NCBI GenBank assembly: GCA_035621235.1
Contig: CP141731.1
Coordinates: 62,001-126,000 of the forward strand
Source: Actinomycetaceae bacterium MB13-C1-2
GTDB lineage: Bacteria > Actinomycetota > Actinomycetes > Actinomycetales > Actinomycetaceae
Length of the DNA: 64,000 nucleotides
Direction: 5' to 3'
The notes under the pieces are model-generated. The model worked only from the letters and a program-made list of their open reading frames with translations, ran no database searches and was not told the origin of the DNA. Positions 38,826 through 47,829 of the stretch are shown one piece after another. The first letter of the stretch is position 1. The number at the start of each line of letters is the position of its first letter. The position numbers and the translations under genes were made by a program.

Positions 38826-39679
38826 GAGCACTCCTGGCCAAGGAACACGGCGTCGTGAGCTTGAAGCCAAGGGCTGGGATCTATTGTTTCAGTGCCACCG
38901 GCTGGGTGCAGTTCAAGGTGCAGGTGAGGGCCGGTTGAGTTTCCGGTGCTTCCCACAGAACCGATCTGTTCTCCTGCCTCAACCTTCTGGCCCACAGTGA
39001 CCAGTTGAGTTCCCTCAGCTTGGTGCAGGTACCAGGACTGGATCATTGTCCCGTCCGTGTCGATGTGGTCGATAATGGTCAGATACCCGTAGGTCTCACG
39101 AGGTCCAGCAAATGACACGGTCCCGTCCGCAACGGCATGAATAGGCGTTCCAAAGGGTGCCGCATAGTCGTCACCCTGATGAAGTTCGTACGCTCCGGTA
39201 AACGGACTGAAACGGTATCCGTAGGGAGAGGATGTCGTGTACGTTCCCTCACGAAGAGGAAAATAGACCCGCTCCGCTTCGGTGAAACTACGCGAACCGT
39301 TCGCAGCGGTGGGCAACGCCAGACAACTATCCACGACAACCGAGGCTCGGACCCGGGCTCTAGATGCGGCAGTCATAGTGCCCGCGAAATCTCCCGTGTC
39401 CTGAAGACTGTCAGACGCGAGATCGGCCCATGAATCCTCACCCGACAAAGGAACGCTCCCTGTCGCCGTTGAGGGCTCATTCGAAGAATCTGCCGCCGCC
39501 GTGGCGGTCGTCGAAGGGCTCACAAGCAGGGTTACCAGCACGCCGGTCAGCGCAGCGACTCCGCCCGCTCCGATCCACTGAGCACGACTGGGCTCATTTG
39601 CGGTAGGAACTTGGGTCTTAGGGGAGCCACGAAGCTCCGTCCGACTAGGGAACGGTACACCCACGTTCTCCCGCGACAT
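38822..39679 (-). CDS. M23-family metallopeptidase, membrane-anchored
   Basis: A 285-residue peptidoglycan hydrolase. ATG 39679 is chosen because AGGAAAG precedes it. Residues ~30-62 form a signal anchor (GVAALTGVLVTLLVSP). After a Ser/Thr-rich linker the C-terminal LytM domain contains HQGDDYAAPFGTPI, giving the HxxxD zinc ligands, and GPHLHLELHPAGG with the catalytic HLH. All zinc ligands seem present, so it is likely an active endopeptidase outside the membrane. It shares a transcript with the GDPD gene. A partial Zur-like sequence lies ~65 bases upstream. Confidence 0.92.
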   Translation of the reverse strand: MSRENVGVPFPSRTELRGSPKTQVPTANEPSRAQWIGAGGVAALTGVLVTLLVSPSTTATAAADSSNEPSTATGSVPLSGEDSWADLASDSLQDTGDFAGTMTAASRARVRASVVVDSCLALPTAANGSRSFTEAERVYFPLREGTYTTSSPYGYRFSPFTGAYELHQGDDYAAPFGTPIHAVADGTVSFAGPRETYGYLTIIDHIDTDGTMIQSWYLHQAEGTQLVTVGQKVEAGEQIGSVGSTGNSTGPHLHLELHPAGGTETIDPSPWLQAHDAVFLGQECS

Positions 39680-39822
39680 CCATCCCAACTTTCCTGCTCG
39701 AATTTTCTTTAAGCGCGCTCCATCATTGGCCCGAGAACACGCTATGAAAATGATTGTACGCCCCGTAAACGGATTGGACAGTGCGCTTGGCAACAGAGAT
39801 TTTTTATCTCACAGAAAATGCA

Positions 39823-40881
39823 TCACTGAATACCTCGTTGCAACGAGTCTTTGACCTGACCAACGAGCTCTTCGAGCAAATCTTCGAGAAAAAGCACACC
39901 TATCACAGACTCTTTTGCACTGGTGGTGTCAGACCTCGTAACGGCCTCCATGTGTTTGGCACCCTTTTGCATAGATCGGAGAGCGGACTCCGCCTCAACA
40001 TTCTCGTCCACCGACTCCAGTTCACGAATACGCCAAGGTTCAAGAGGTCTATCTCTCTGGTCGCCGGTCGCGTACAGCACATCCTTTAGGTGCACGTAGC
40101 CTACCAGTTTCCCCTCATCATTTGCCACGGGAAACCTTGAGAAACCCGTTTTCGTAACCAGAGCTTCAACCGAGTCGGGAGTAACCGGCTCAGTGAGGAC
40201 AGTTAGTTGATCGAGGGGAACCATCAAAGAACCAGCGGTTTCTTCAGTGAATTCAAGGGTTCCAGTCAGTAGCCCCAAGTCGTCAACGAGCTTGCCTTCC
40301 TCTCGGGACAGCTCGACGATTGATGCAACCTCCTCCACCGTGAACGTTGCCGAAATCTCTGACTTGGGTTCCATTCCGAAGATCCGTAAGAACCAGTTCG
40401 CCGTATGGTCGAGTCCCACGACTATTGGGCGCAGTATCTTCCCGAAAGCGACAAGGATCGGAGCGAGCAGTAGCAACGCTTTCTCGGGTGAGGAGATAGA
40501 AATGTTCTTTGGAACCATCTCACCGAAAACAACGTGAAGGAAAAGCACTAGAAGCAGAGCGATAACGAACGCCACTCCGTGTGCCGCCCCTGCCGGAGCA
40601 CCAACGGCGAGGAGTGGACCCTCAATGAGGTGTGCGATAGCAGGTTCGGCGATGACGCCCAGCGAAGTGGACATCACAGTGATCCCGAGCTGACAAATTG
40701 CCAGCATCACGGAGACATGTTCAAGCGCGTAGAAAGCCTGCTTGGCGCCGCGGCGTTGCTCATGGACCAGGGGCTCGACGGCTGAGCGCCGCGACGATGT
40801 CACCGCGAACTCAGCAGCCACAAAGAACGCATTGACCAGCAGTAGCAGGACGGTGATTCCGAGACCCAGTACGGGATTCAT
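39823..40881 (-). CDS. CNNM/CorC (HlyC) family transporter-like protein, second copy
   Basis: A 352-residue membrane protein of the CorC/HlyC (CNNM) family, with an N-terminal DUF21 membrane domain (FFVAAEFAVTSSRRS, then VVFGEMVPKNISISSPEK) and a pair of CBS domains from about residue 200 (FSRFPVANDEGKLVGYVHLK). The family is linked to magnesium or cobalt transport. It overlaps the paralogue upstream by four bases. It ends after the CBS pair and lacks the C-terminal CorC domain found in its neighbour. Confidence 0.9.
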   Translation of the reverse strand: MNPVLGLGITVLLLLVNAFFVAAEFAVTSSRRSAVEPLVHEQRRGAKQAFYALEHVSVMLAICQLGITVMSTSLGVIAEPAIAHLIEGPLLAVGAPAGAAHGVAFVIALLLVLFLHVVFGEMVPKNISISSPEKALLLLAPILVAFGKILRPIVVGLDHTANWFLRIFGMEPKSEISATFTVEEVASIVELSREEGKLVDDLGLLTGTLEFTEETAGSLMVPLDQLTVLTEPVTPDSVEALVTKTGFSRFPVANDEGKLVGYVHLKDVLYATGDQRDRPLEPWRIRELESVDENVEAESALRSMQKGAKHMEAVTRSDTTSAKESVIGVLFLEDLLEELVGQVKDSLQRGIQ

Positions 40882-42233
40882 GGTCTCTCCCCCGCCTGAC
40901 TTGATTCGGCATCGGTGTCCGAGGCTGAATCGTCCTCGCTCAATGCCTCAACATGCAGGCGCGTGATTCGCCGACCTCGCATGGCGACAACGTCGATCCG
41001 CGCCTCGTCCGTGACGACCTCGTCCCCGACTTCTGGAATACTCCCGAGTTCATCCATCACAAAACCCGCGAGCGTCTCGTATGGACCATCGTCGCCGACG
41101 TAAACCCCGGTCTGTGCGCGCAACTCATCGGGACGCAGAGTCCCGGGAACCATGTACCCACCACCGGGCGTCGACTTGATTCCCATTCGTCTGCGGTCGT
41201 GCTCGTCAGAAACCTCGCCCACCAACTCCTCAACGACGTCCTCAAGTGTGACGATGCCAGCCGTCGATCCGTATTCGTCCACGACCACGGCCATCTGCAA
41301 CCCCCCACGCAGATCAACCAGCAGCGGTGCAAGCCCGACTGTCTCTGGGACAAATACTGGTTCGACACTCAGCGAACTTGAGGTCGCGGGAACCTCGCCG
41401 CGTCGATCATAGGGAATCGCGACCGCTTTACGAAGCGAAGCGATTGCCGCCACAGCCTCGCCACTGTGGTCAAGGATCGGAAATCGAGAGTGTCCCGTCT
41501 CCCTCGCCAGATCAACCAGGTCCGCCGCAGTCGCGTCGCTTGGAAGCGCTCGCACCCGCCCGCGGTCAGTCATTACGTCCACCGCCGTCAGTTCGCCCAT
41601 GAGTATTGAGCGAGTGAACAGATCCGCTGTCTCCTCGGCCAGGGTTCCTTCTTCCGCGGAATGTCGTACGAGGAACGCCAGTTCCGAGGCGGATCGAGCA
41701 GAGGAGATCTCTTCCTTCGGTTCTATTCCAAAAAGACGCAGTATCCAGTTCGCAGTTCCGTTCAGTACCGCGATGATCGGCCGAAACAGCCAGGTGAATC
41801 CCATCTGAAACGGAGCGGTTAGTTTCGCGGTAGCCATCGGATCAGACAGGGCCATGTTCTTTGGAACCAGCTCGCCAAAGAGCATTGAGAACGCGTTCAC
41901 GACAATCAGCGCCACAACCACGCCAATGGTCGTCGACAGCGCCGTTCTTACCCCTGCGCTAGTCATGAGGTCCGCGAACAACTCAGAAAGCGCCACCTGA
42001 GTGGTGTATCCGAGCAGGATGGTGGTTAGTGTGATTCCCACCTGCGCGCCTGAAAGTTGGGTAGAGAGGTGTTTTAGTGCCTTTAGTACTCCTGCGGCAC
42101 CACGCTGCCCCTCCTGAGCCTTGCGTTCAACGGACGCCTGATCAAGCGCAACAAAAGAGAACTCTGCTGCGACGAATATCGCAGTTCCAAAGGTCAGGAC
42201 TATCCCCAGCAAAATCATAAGGATGTCACCCAT
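40878..42233 (-). CDS. CNNM/CorC (HlyC) family transporter-like protein, first copy
   Basis: A 451-residue paralogue of the next gene: DUF21 domain (FVAAEFSFVALDQASVER, LFGELVPKNMALSDP), two CBS domains (HSRFPILDHSGEAVAAIASL and VVDEYGSTAGIVTLEDVVEE) and a C-terminal CorC/transporter-associated domain with GGYMVPGTLRPDEL. Such side-by-side pairs are common in actinobacteria, where the two proteins probably act together. An acidic tail with DSASDTDAESSQ ends the protein. Confidence 0.92.
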   Translation of the reverse strand: MGDILMILLGIVLTFGTAIFVAAEFSFVALDQASVERKAQEGQRGAAGVLKALKHLSTQLSGAQVGITLTTILLGYTTQVALSELFADLMTSAGVRTALSTTIGVVVALIVVNAFSMLFGELVPKNMALSDPMATAKLTAPFQMGFTWLFRPIIAVLNGTANWILRLFGIEPKEEISSARSASELAFLVRHSAEEGTLAEETADLFTRSILMGELTAVDVMTDRGRVRALPSDATAADLVDLARETGHSRFPILDHSGEAVAAIASLRKAVAIPYDRRGEVPATSSSLSVEPVFVPETVGLAPLLVDLRGGLQMAVVVDEYGSTAGIVTLEDVVEELVGEVSDEHDRRRMGIKSTPGGGYMVPGTLRPDELRAQTGVYVGDDGPYETLAGFVMDELGSIPEVGDEVVTDEARIDVVAMRGRRITRLHVEALSEDDSASDTDAESSQAGERP

Positions 42234-42624
42234 GGCGGTACCAACCCCTTGGGACGGAACTGATTGTTCCCCTGTATCCGGGTCTGTCTAATGCTGTCGA
42301 AACGCCCCAAATGCAACGTTCCAGGGCCACTTGATTCTGTCTCCCGCTGCGCCAGACGCAACGGGAGCGTAAATGTGGAGGGTCATCCTGTGCGCGAGCC
42401 ATAGTGAGCCAACTATACCGAGACTGCGGACCCACGCGCCCAGCGAGTTCAGTCTCGATTACCACCGATCTCTGATGGAGCGGAATCTGCTTGGTAAACG
42501 TCGGGACAAAAGCAGGTAAAACCCGGCGATTCTTGTGAAACAAACTGAGACTTAGGGCCTGGATGTACCTAGACTGAGTCGGGATCGATGGCCGCCTGGC
42601 CGTCCTGGAGTCAAGGGAGCTTCC
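42234..42624. other. Divergent promoter region between CorC pair and kgd
   Basis: 391 bases without a credible gene. It must contain promoters in both directions. TTGTGA near 42533 and TAGACT near 42571 are box-like but badly spaced, so I do not call a promoter. No strong hairpin or operator repeat was found. Confidence 0.5.
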
Positions 42625-45600
42625 GTGAGCGAAGAAGGTCAGTCTGCATACGCAGAGCTTGGGCCAAACGACTGGTACATCGCGCATATGTTTGAGATGT
42701 TCACTGCCGATCCGCGCAGTGTGGATGATTCATGGCGAGAGTACTTCGAGGCAAACCCGCAGGTCGGACCTAAATCGCTTGAGTCCCTGGATCGGGGACT
42801 CTCAGGCACACTTAGCGAAGCGGGACAGACCTCCGAAGCAGTGCCTTCGACAGAACTAGCTTTCAACGCTTCGGACCTTGATCCGTCCTCTCCCGTTCCC
42901 ACTGCAACCCCGGCGGTGAGGCCGCATGACGAACTGGTTACCCGCTCTGATCTACCACCGGCCCCCACGCCGAAAATCAACGAGGCAACCTCGCCATACG
43001 TGCGCGCCCACCAGCAGAGCCTTCGACTCTCCAGGCGCACCACCTCGAACGAAGAAGACGAGACAATAGTTCTTCGCGGGGCCGGTCGGGCGGTTGCAAA
43101 AAACATGGAAGCATCGCTGGCGGTACCGACCGCGACATCAGCACGAGACATCCCTGCGAAGTTGATGATCGAGAACCGATACGTCATTAACAGCCATTTG
43201 GCACATACCGTTGGTGGCAAGGTTTCGTTCACTCATCTGCTCGGCTACGCCCTGGTTGAGGCCCTGGCAGAACTCCCCAAACTAAACGTCCGCTATACGC
43301 AGAAAGACGGCAAGCCAGCGGTCGAGGAACTGGCTCACGTTGGCCTGGGCATCGCCGTCGATATTCCCAAGGACGACGGAAGTCGTTCCCTTCTGGTGCC
43401 CGTAGTACGAAACGCAGACACTCTCACATTCCTTGAGTTCGTCGCCGCCATGAACGACCTGATTTCTCGCGCCCGCGAGGGCCAACTCACGGCCGAGGAC
43501 TTCCAGGGGGCAACGGTTTCCCTAACAAATCCGGGAACCCTGGGGACCACCCACTCCGTTCCTCGTCTGATGTCAGGACAGGGCGTCATCATCGGTATCG
43601 GCGCCACTGACTACCCCGCCGAGTGGGCAGGAGTCTCCCCCAAGCGTCTTGCGGAACTTGGTGTAGGCAAAACTATGTACGCAACTTCGACGTACGACCA
43701 TCGGGTGATTCAGGGGGCAGACTCGGGAACGCTTCTGCGGAAGTTCGCTGACAAACTAGGTGGAAAGGACGACTTCTACGACCGGGTCTTTGACGCCCTC
43801 GAAATTCCCTACCCGCCGTACCGGTGGGAGGCGGACCGCGTTTATGACATTTCCCAGGAGAAGGGCAAACAGTCCAGAACGACTGAACTGATCCATGCTT
43901 ACCGCTCCCGCGGCCACCTAGCGGCCGACACCGACCCGCTTGCCTACAGGGTGCGACGCCATCCCGACCTGGAACTGGGTCGTTACGGTCTGACAGTATG
44001 GGATCTAGATCGCACATTCCCAACCGGTGGATTCGGCGGTTCGTCTCAGATGGTTTTGCGTGACCTGCTGCAGCGTCTTCGTGATACCTACACCCGTAGC
44101 GTCGGGATCGAATACATGCACATCCAAGATCCGGCACAGCGTCTCTGGGTTCAAGAACAGATTGAAGCGCCCTACCAAAAACCCAGTTCGGAAGAGCAAA
44201 AGCAGATCCTCTCAACCCTCGTTCACGCCGAGGCATTCGAGGAGTTCCTACAGACCAAGTTCGTCGGACAGAAACGCTTCTCGCTTGAGGGCGGAGAATC
44301 ACTGATCCCGCTCCTGGACACGGTTATGTACGACGCGGCTGAGGCGGGCCTTGCAGAAGTCACCATCGGGATGGCACACCGCGGCAGGCTCAACGTTCTT
44401 GCAAACATTGCCGGGAAGTCGTACTCGCAGATTTTCTCAGAGTTTGAGGGTAGTGAGCACATGCGCGGCACCCGGGGATCGGGCGATGTCAAATACCACC
44501 TAGGAACCGAGGGGGTTTACTCAGCAGGAGACGGCCTGGCAACCAAGGTCTACTTGGCTGCAAATCCCTCGCACCTTGAAGCGGTTGATGGGGTCCTACT
44601 GGGTATCACCCGCGCCAAGGACGACCTGTTGGGCGATCCGACCTGGCCGGTCCTTCCGGTGCTAGTTCACGGCGATGCTGCCTTTATCGGCCAGGGCGTT
44701 GTCTATGAGTGCCTGAACATGAGTCAACTTGAGGGCTTCCGTACCGGCGGCACTCTTCACGTGATCATTAACAACCAGATTGGCTTCACCACCGCTCCCA
44801 CCGCTGGAAGATCGACCAGGTATCCGACCGACCTTGCGAAGGGAATGCAGGTTCCGATATTCCACGTCAACGCCGATGATCCCGAGGCGGTGGTCCGAGC
44901 AGCCCGACTCGCTTTCCGCTATCGCGAAGAATTCAACAAGGATGTCATCATCGACCTGGTCTGCTACAGGCGTCGCGGACACAACGAGGGCGACGACCCC
45001 TCAATGACCCAACCTTTGATGTATCGGTTAATCGACGAGCTTCCCTCAACCCGCGCCGTCTATACCAGCAACCTGATCGGTCGCGGCGATATCAGCCAGG
45101 ACGAGGCAAACCAGTTCCTTCAGGACTACGAGGTACAACTGGCAAAGATCCTTGAAGAGACTCGCGAACGAGGAGGTATCCCCGACCGCCAGACAGCTGC
45201 AAGTCAAGCTTCTAGCACCGACCCTCACTACCCCGTGGCAGAGCGACACGGCCTGGAGGTCCCTGAGTCACAACTACCGGGTTCAGGAATGATGATCGGC
45301 TGGACCTCGGCCGTTTCACCTCAGGAACTAGAGCGAATCGGCGAGGCATATACCTCACTTCCCGAGGGTTTTACCCCCCACAGAAAGCTTGAACAGCTCT
45401 CGCAGCGTCGTCTTGCGATGTCTCGTGGAGAGACTCCCATCGACTGGGGTTTTGCTGAGCTCCTCGCTTGGGGGACCATGCTCATGGATGGCACCCCTGT
45501 ACGGATCAGTGGGCAGGATTCCCGCCGCGCGACGTTCGTTCAGCGTCACGCAGTTCTGCATGATCAGGTCGACGGGCGAGAGTTCACTCCGCTTAACTTC

Positions 45601-46515
45601 CTCACAGAAGACCAGGCCGGTTTCCAGATTTATGACTCTCCCCTGTCCGAGTATGCTCCGCTTGCCTTCGAGTATGGTTACTCGGTCGAACGTCCCGATA
45701 TGTTCGTTGCCTGGGAGGCACAGTTCGGCGACTTCGTGAACGGGGCTCAGACGGTTGTCGATGAGTTCATTTCGTCCGCTGGACAAAAGTGGGGCCAAGC
45801 CACCTCGATGGTCATGATGCTGCCACACGGGTATGAGGGACAAGGACCCGATCACAGCTCAAGCCGTATGGAGCGTTATCTTCAGCTTGCGGCCGAGGAA
45901 AACTTCTGGGTAGCTCAGCCTTCAACTCCCGCGAATCATTTCCACTTGCTCCGCACTCAGGCGTACCGCAGGCCGAGAAGTCCGCTCATCGAGATCACGC
46001 CGAAGCAGCTTCTGCGGCTGTCCGCCGCAAGTTCTTCCCGGGAAGAATTCATTCGAGGCGAGTTCCTCCCCGTTATCGGTGAGACGAACCCTGACGTTAC
46101 GGCGAACGCTAACTCAGTGCGCAAAGTTCTGATCTGCACCGGCCGTGTGTACTACGACCTAGCGAAGCAGCGGGAAAAGTTGGGGGCCAGCGACGTGGCG
46201 ATCGTACGCGTTGAACGGCTTTATCCTCTTCCCGTTGAGGAACTCATCTTGGCGCTGGAACCCTTCAGTAACGCTGAGTGGGTTTGGGTGCAGGACGAGC
46301 CCGAGAACCAGGGCGCCTGGCCGTTCATGGCCCTGAACCTGTTCCCGCTACTAGGTAAGGTTCCGCTGACCTCAGCGGCTATCGCCAGCGGAAAAATACC
46401 TAGGTGCCCGACGGTCTCAGTCGTATCTCGCGACGCCGCCGCCTCACCTGCAACCGGCTTAGGTTGGCGCCATCGCGAAGAGGCAGCCTCAATCCTTGAC
46501 CGCTCCTTCATGTAG
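42625..46515 (+). CDS. kgd: Multifunctional 2-oxoglutarate metabolism enzyme (E1o fused to acyltransferase domain)
   Basis: Kgd/OdhA, 1296 residues, is the actinobacterial 2-oxoglutarate dehydrogenase E1 with a fused E2-type succinyltransferase domain; it gives succinyl-CoA with E2p and E3, or succinic semialdehyde alone. The N-terminal segment with WYIAHMFEMFTADPRSVDDSW is followed by a Pro/Thr-rich linker and, near residues 140-375, the acyltransferase core ending YDHRVIQGADSG. There is no lipoyl domain. E1 motifs: GMAHRGRLNVLANI, HGDAAFIGQGVVYECLNMSQ and IINNQIGFTT (thiamine diphosphate). GTG start with AAGGGAG upstream. Confidence 0.97.
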   Translation: MSEEGQSAYAELGPNDWYIAHMFEMFTADPRSVDDSWREYFEANPQVGPKSLESLDRGLSGTLSEAGQTSEAVPSTELAFNASDLDPSSPVPTATPAVRPHDELVTRSDLPPAPTPKINEATSPYVRAHQQSLRLSRRTTSNEEDETIVLRGAGRAVAKNMEASLAVPTATSARDIPAKLMIENRYVINSHLAHTVGGKVSFTHLLGYALVEALAELPKLNVRYTQKDGKPAVEELAHVGLGIAVDIPKDDGSRSLLVPVVRNADTLTFLEFVAAMNDLISRAREGQLTAEDFQGATVSLTNPGTLGTTHSVPRLMSGQGVIIGIGATDYPAEWAGVSPKRLAELGVGKTMYATSTYDHRVIQGADSGTLLRKFADKLGGKDDFYDRVFDALEIPYPPYRWEADRVYDISQEKGKQSRTTELIHAYRSRGHLAADTDPLAYRVRRHPDLELGRYGLTVWDLDRTFPTGGFGGSSQMVLRDLLQRLRDTYTRSVGIEYMHIQDPAQRLWVQEQIEAPYQKPSSEEQKQILSTLVHAEAFEEFLQTKFVGQKRFSLEGGESLIPLLDTVMYDAAEAGLAEVTIGMAHRGRLNVLANIAGKSYSQIFSEFEGSEHMRGTRGSGDVKYHLGTEGVYSAGDGLATKVYLAANPSHLEAVDGVLLGITRAKDDLLGDPTWPVLPVLVHGDAAFIGQGVVYECLNMSQLEGFRTGGTLHVIINNQIGFTTAPTAGRSTRYPTDLAKGMQVPIFHVNADDPEAVVRAARLAFRYREEFNKDVIIDLVCYRRRGHNEGDDPSMTQPLMYRLIDELPSTRAVYTSNLIGRGDISQDEANQFLQDYEVQLAKILEETRERGGIPDRQTAASQASSTDPHYPVAERHGLEVPESQLPGSGMMIGWTSAVSPQELERIGEAYTSLPEGFTPHRKLEQLSQRRLAMSRGETPIDWGFAELLAWGTMLMDGTPVRISGQDSRRATFVQRHAVLHDQVDGREFTPLNFLTEDQAGFQIYDSPLSEYAPLAFEYGYSVERPDMFVAWEAQFGDFVNGAQTVVDEFISSAGQKWGQATSMVMMLPHGYEGQGPDHSSSRMERYLQLAAEENFWVAQPSTPANHFHLLRTQAYRRPRSPLIEITPKQLLRLSAASSSREEFIRGEFLPVIGETNPDVTANANSVRKVLICTGRVYYDLAKQREKLGASDVAIVRVERLYPLPVEELILALEPFSNAEWVWVQDEPENQGAWPFMALNLFPLLGKVPLTSAAIASGKIPRCPTVSVVSRDAAASPATGLGWRHREEAASILDRSFM

Positions 46516-46534
46516 ACCCAGGTCCATCAATTGG

Positions 46535-46584
46535 AAGAGCCCCGGACCTGTCGGTTACGTTGCCGAACTTGGTCTGGGGCTCTT
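46535..46584. terminator. Bidirectional terminator between kgd and bL37 gene
   Basis: AAGAGCCCCGGACC (46535-46548) pairs with GGTCTGGGGCTCTT (46571-46584), 14 bp with one G-T wobble, around a 22-base loop. It starts 20 bases after the kgd stop and lies 50 bases after the bL37 stop in the opposite direction. The A and T ends of the stem supply short U-runs in both directions. Confidence 0.75.
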
Positions 46585-46633
46585 ACTACTTGGCTTTTGG
46601 CCAATCTGGTCCTGCGCGGATTACCCGCGCGGC

Positions 46634-46708
46634 TTAGGTGTTGGGTCGCTTGCCGTGGTTTGCCTTGTTCTTGCGACGTGCCCGCTTCTTGCGTCCGCGT
46701 GTGCTCAT
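46634..46708 (-). CDS. 24-residue bL37-type ribosomal protein
   Basis: A very short gene: MSTRGRKKRARRKNKANHGK followed by RPNT and TAA. GGAGG lies five bases before the ATG. The highly basic sequence with NHGKRPN matches the mycobacterial/actinobacterial 50S protein bL37, seen in ribosome structures. It sits after rsrA and sigH on the same strand. Too short for ordinary gene finders, but start, ribosome site, composition and stop all fit. Confidence 0.82.
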   Translation of the reverse strand: MSTRGRKKRARRKNKANHGKRPNT

Positions 46709-46850
46709 TACTGCCTCCGTATCGCCCGCAATCCGCGAGTCTTTGTACTGCTACCAGTGAAAACTATCAGGATCGCGGGTCTAAGCGGAACCTGAGGCTG
46801 TGTGAGATTCGAAAAAGATTCCGTCGTCCGTCCATCTTGGCCGCCGAACG

Positions 46851-47093
46851 CTAGCTGTCGCTAGAGTCCTCGTTCAGCTCTTCAAACGTCAGTGCAACAA
46901 ACCGTACCTCGCTGACAATCCTCGCCCTGAGCGTTGGTGGACAAACGGAGGGTCTGCACGCTCGGAGCAGTGCCCTCAACTGAATCACTTCCCTTGGTGC
47001 GTGGTCCGAACAAATGGGGCAGTCTTTACTGTGTTCCTCTGGCAGACTTTCTCCGCGGTCCACAGACTCGCTTCTCGAGTTGTCTTCAAGCAT
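46851..47093 (-). CDS. rsrA: RsrA/RshA-like zinc anti-sigma factor, short form
   Basis: An 80-residue anti-sigma factor of the ZAS group, translated from ATG 47093 in a TGATG overlap with sigH. EEHSKDCPIC (near residues 20-29) gives the HxxxCxxC zinc motif, followed by a helix with LRALLRACRPSVCPPTLRAR. In RsrA the motif is preceded by a helix bearing Cys11, which forms the redox disulfide; that helix is absent here and the first 19 residues contain no cysteine. Two later cysteines (near 48 and 53) remain. It should bind and silence SigH, but its redox switch must differ. Confidence 0.85.
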   Translation of the reverse strand: MLEDNSRSESVDRGESLPEEHSKDCPICSDHAPREVIQLRALLRACRPSVCPPTLRARIVSEVRFVALTFEELNEDSSDS

Positions 47094-47719
47094 CAGTCCA
47101 CCTCCCATCCGCGCGCTTCAGCTTCTGTCCGCAGTGACCTTCTCAGCTTCTCGCGGCCCCTGTGAATCCGACTAGTCACAGTACCCATCGGAACCTCAAG
47201 TAGCTCTGCGATTTCCTTGTAGCTGAACCCCATGACATCAGAAAGGTAGACGACCCGACGCTGATCATCCGGCAGCTCTTCAAGCATCCGTAGCACTTCA
47301 GCGCTCTCAAGCTGGATTATCGCTTCACTCTCGGCGGATGGAGAAACGGGAGCATTTGCAATCGTTGACTGCTCGGGACCACCGGATTCTTGAGCGGCGC
47401 TACTGAGTTGCCAGTCAGCCGGGAGCGGATCACCGATCCTTCCGAGGTCTCGTCTCTTGCTGCGATAGTCCGATATGAATGTGTTGGTGAGAATTCGGTA
47501 AAGCCACGCTCGGACGTTGGTTCCCTCTTCAAATGACGCGAAGTTAGAAAACGCCCGCAGGTACACGTCCTGTACTAGATCCTCTGCGTCACTTGGGTTG
47601 CGCGTCAGGCCCAGCGCGGCAGCGTACATCTGGTCGAGGAAGGGCAACGCCTCTGCCTCAAACCTGGCCTCAAGCTCTTCGAGTCGCAACGTCTCCGCCG
47701 CGCTTGGTGGTGCATTCAT
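47093..47719 (-). CDS. sigH: ECF sigma factor SigH/SigR
   Basis: A 208-residue ECF sigma factor of the SigH/SigR group controlling thiol-oxidative and heat stress. Region 2 reads [20 protein letters not shown], followed by [17 protein letters not shown]; region 4 reads [20 protein letters not shown] then [19 protein letters not shown]. The gene is directly followed by its anti-sigma factor. ATG 47719 is used; a GTG one codon earlier is possible. The sigH-aroA divergence is conserved in actinobacteria. A matching promoter sequence lies upstream of secA. Confidence 0.94.
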   Translation of the reverse strand: MNAPPSAAETLRLEELEARFEAEALPFLDQMYAAALGLTRNPSDAEDLVQDVYLRAFSNFASFEEGTNVRAWLYRILTNTFISDYRSKRRDLGRIGDPLPADWQLSSAAQESGGPEQSTIANAPVSPSAESEAIIQLESAEVLRMLEELPDDQRRVVYLSDVMGFSYKEIAELLEVPMGTVTSRIHRGREKLRRSLRTEAEARGWEVD

Positions 47720-47829
47720 CACCTCAAGGCTACAGCCAACAGGATTCCTTATTGTTCCGCGATTGACATTGGATACCTAAGCGGGCGGGCACTGTAGACG
47801 TAACTTGGAGCAGGTCCCACAATGGGAGG

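Noticed and set aside
42639-43232. A 197-codon open frame on the minus strand
   Set aside because: Antisense to the start of kgd, whose protein motifs are unmistakable.
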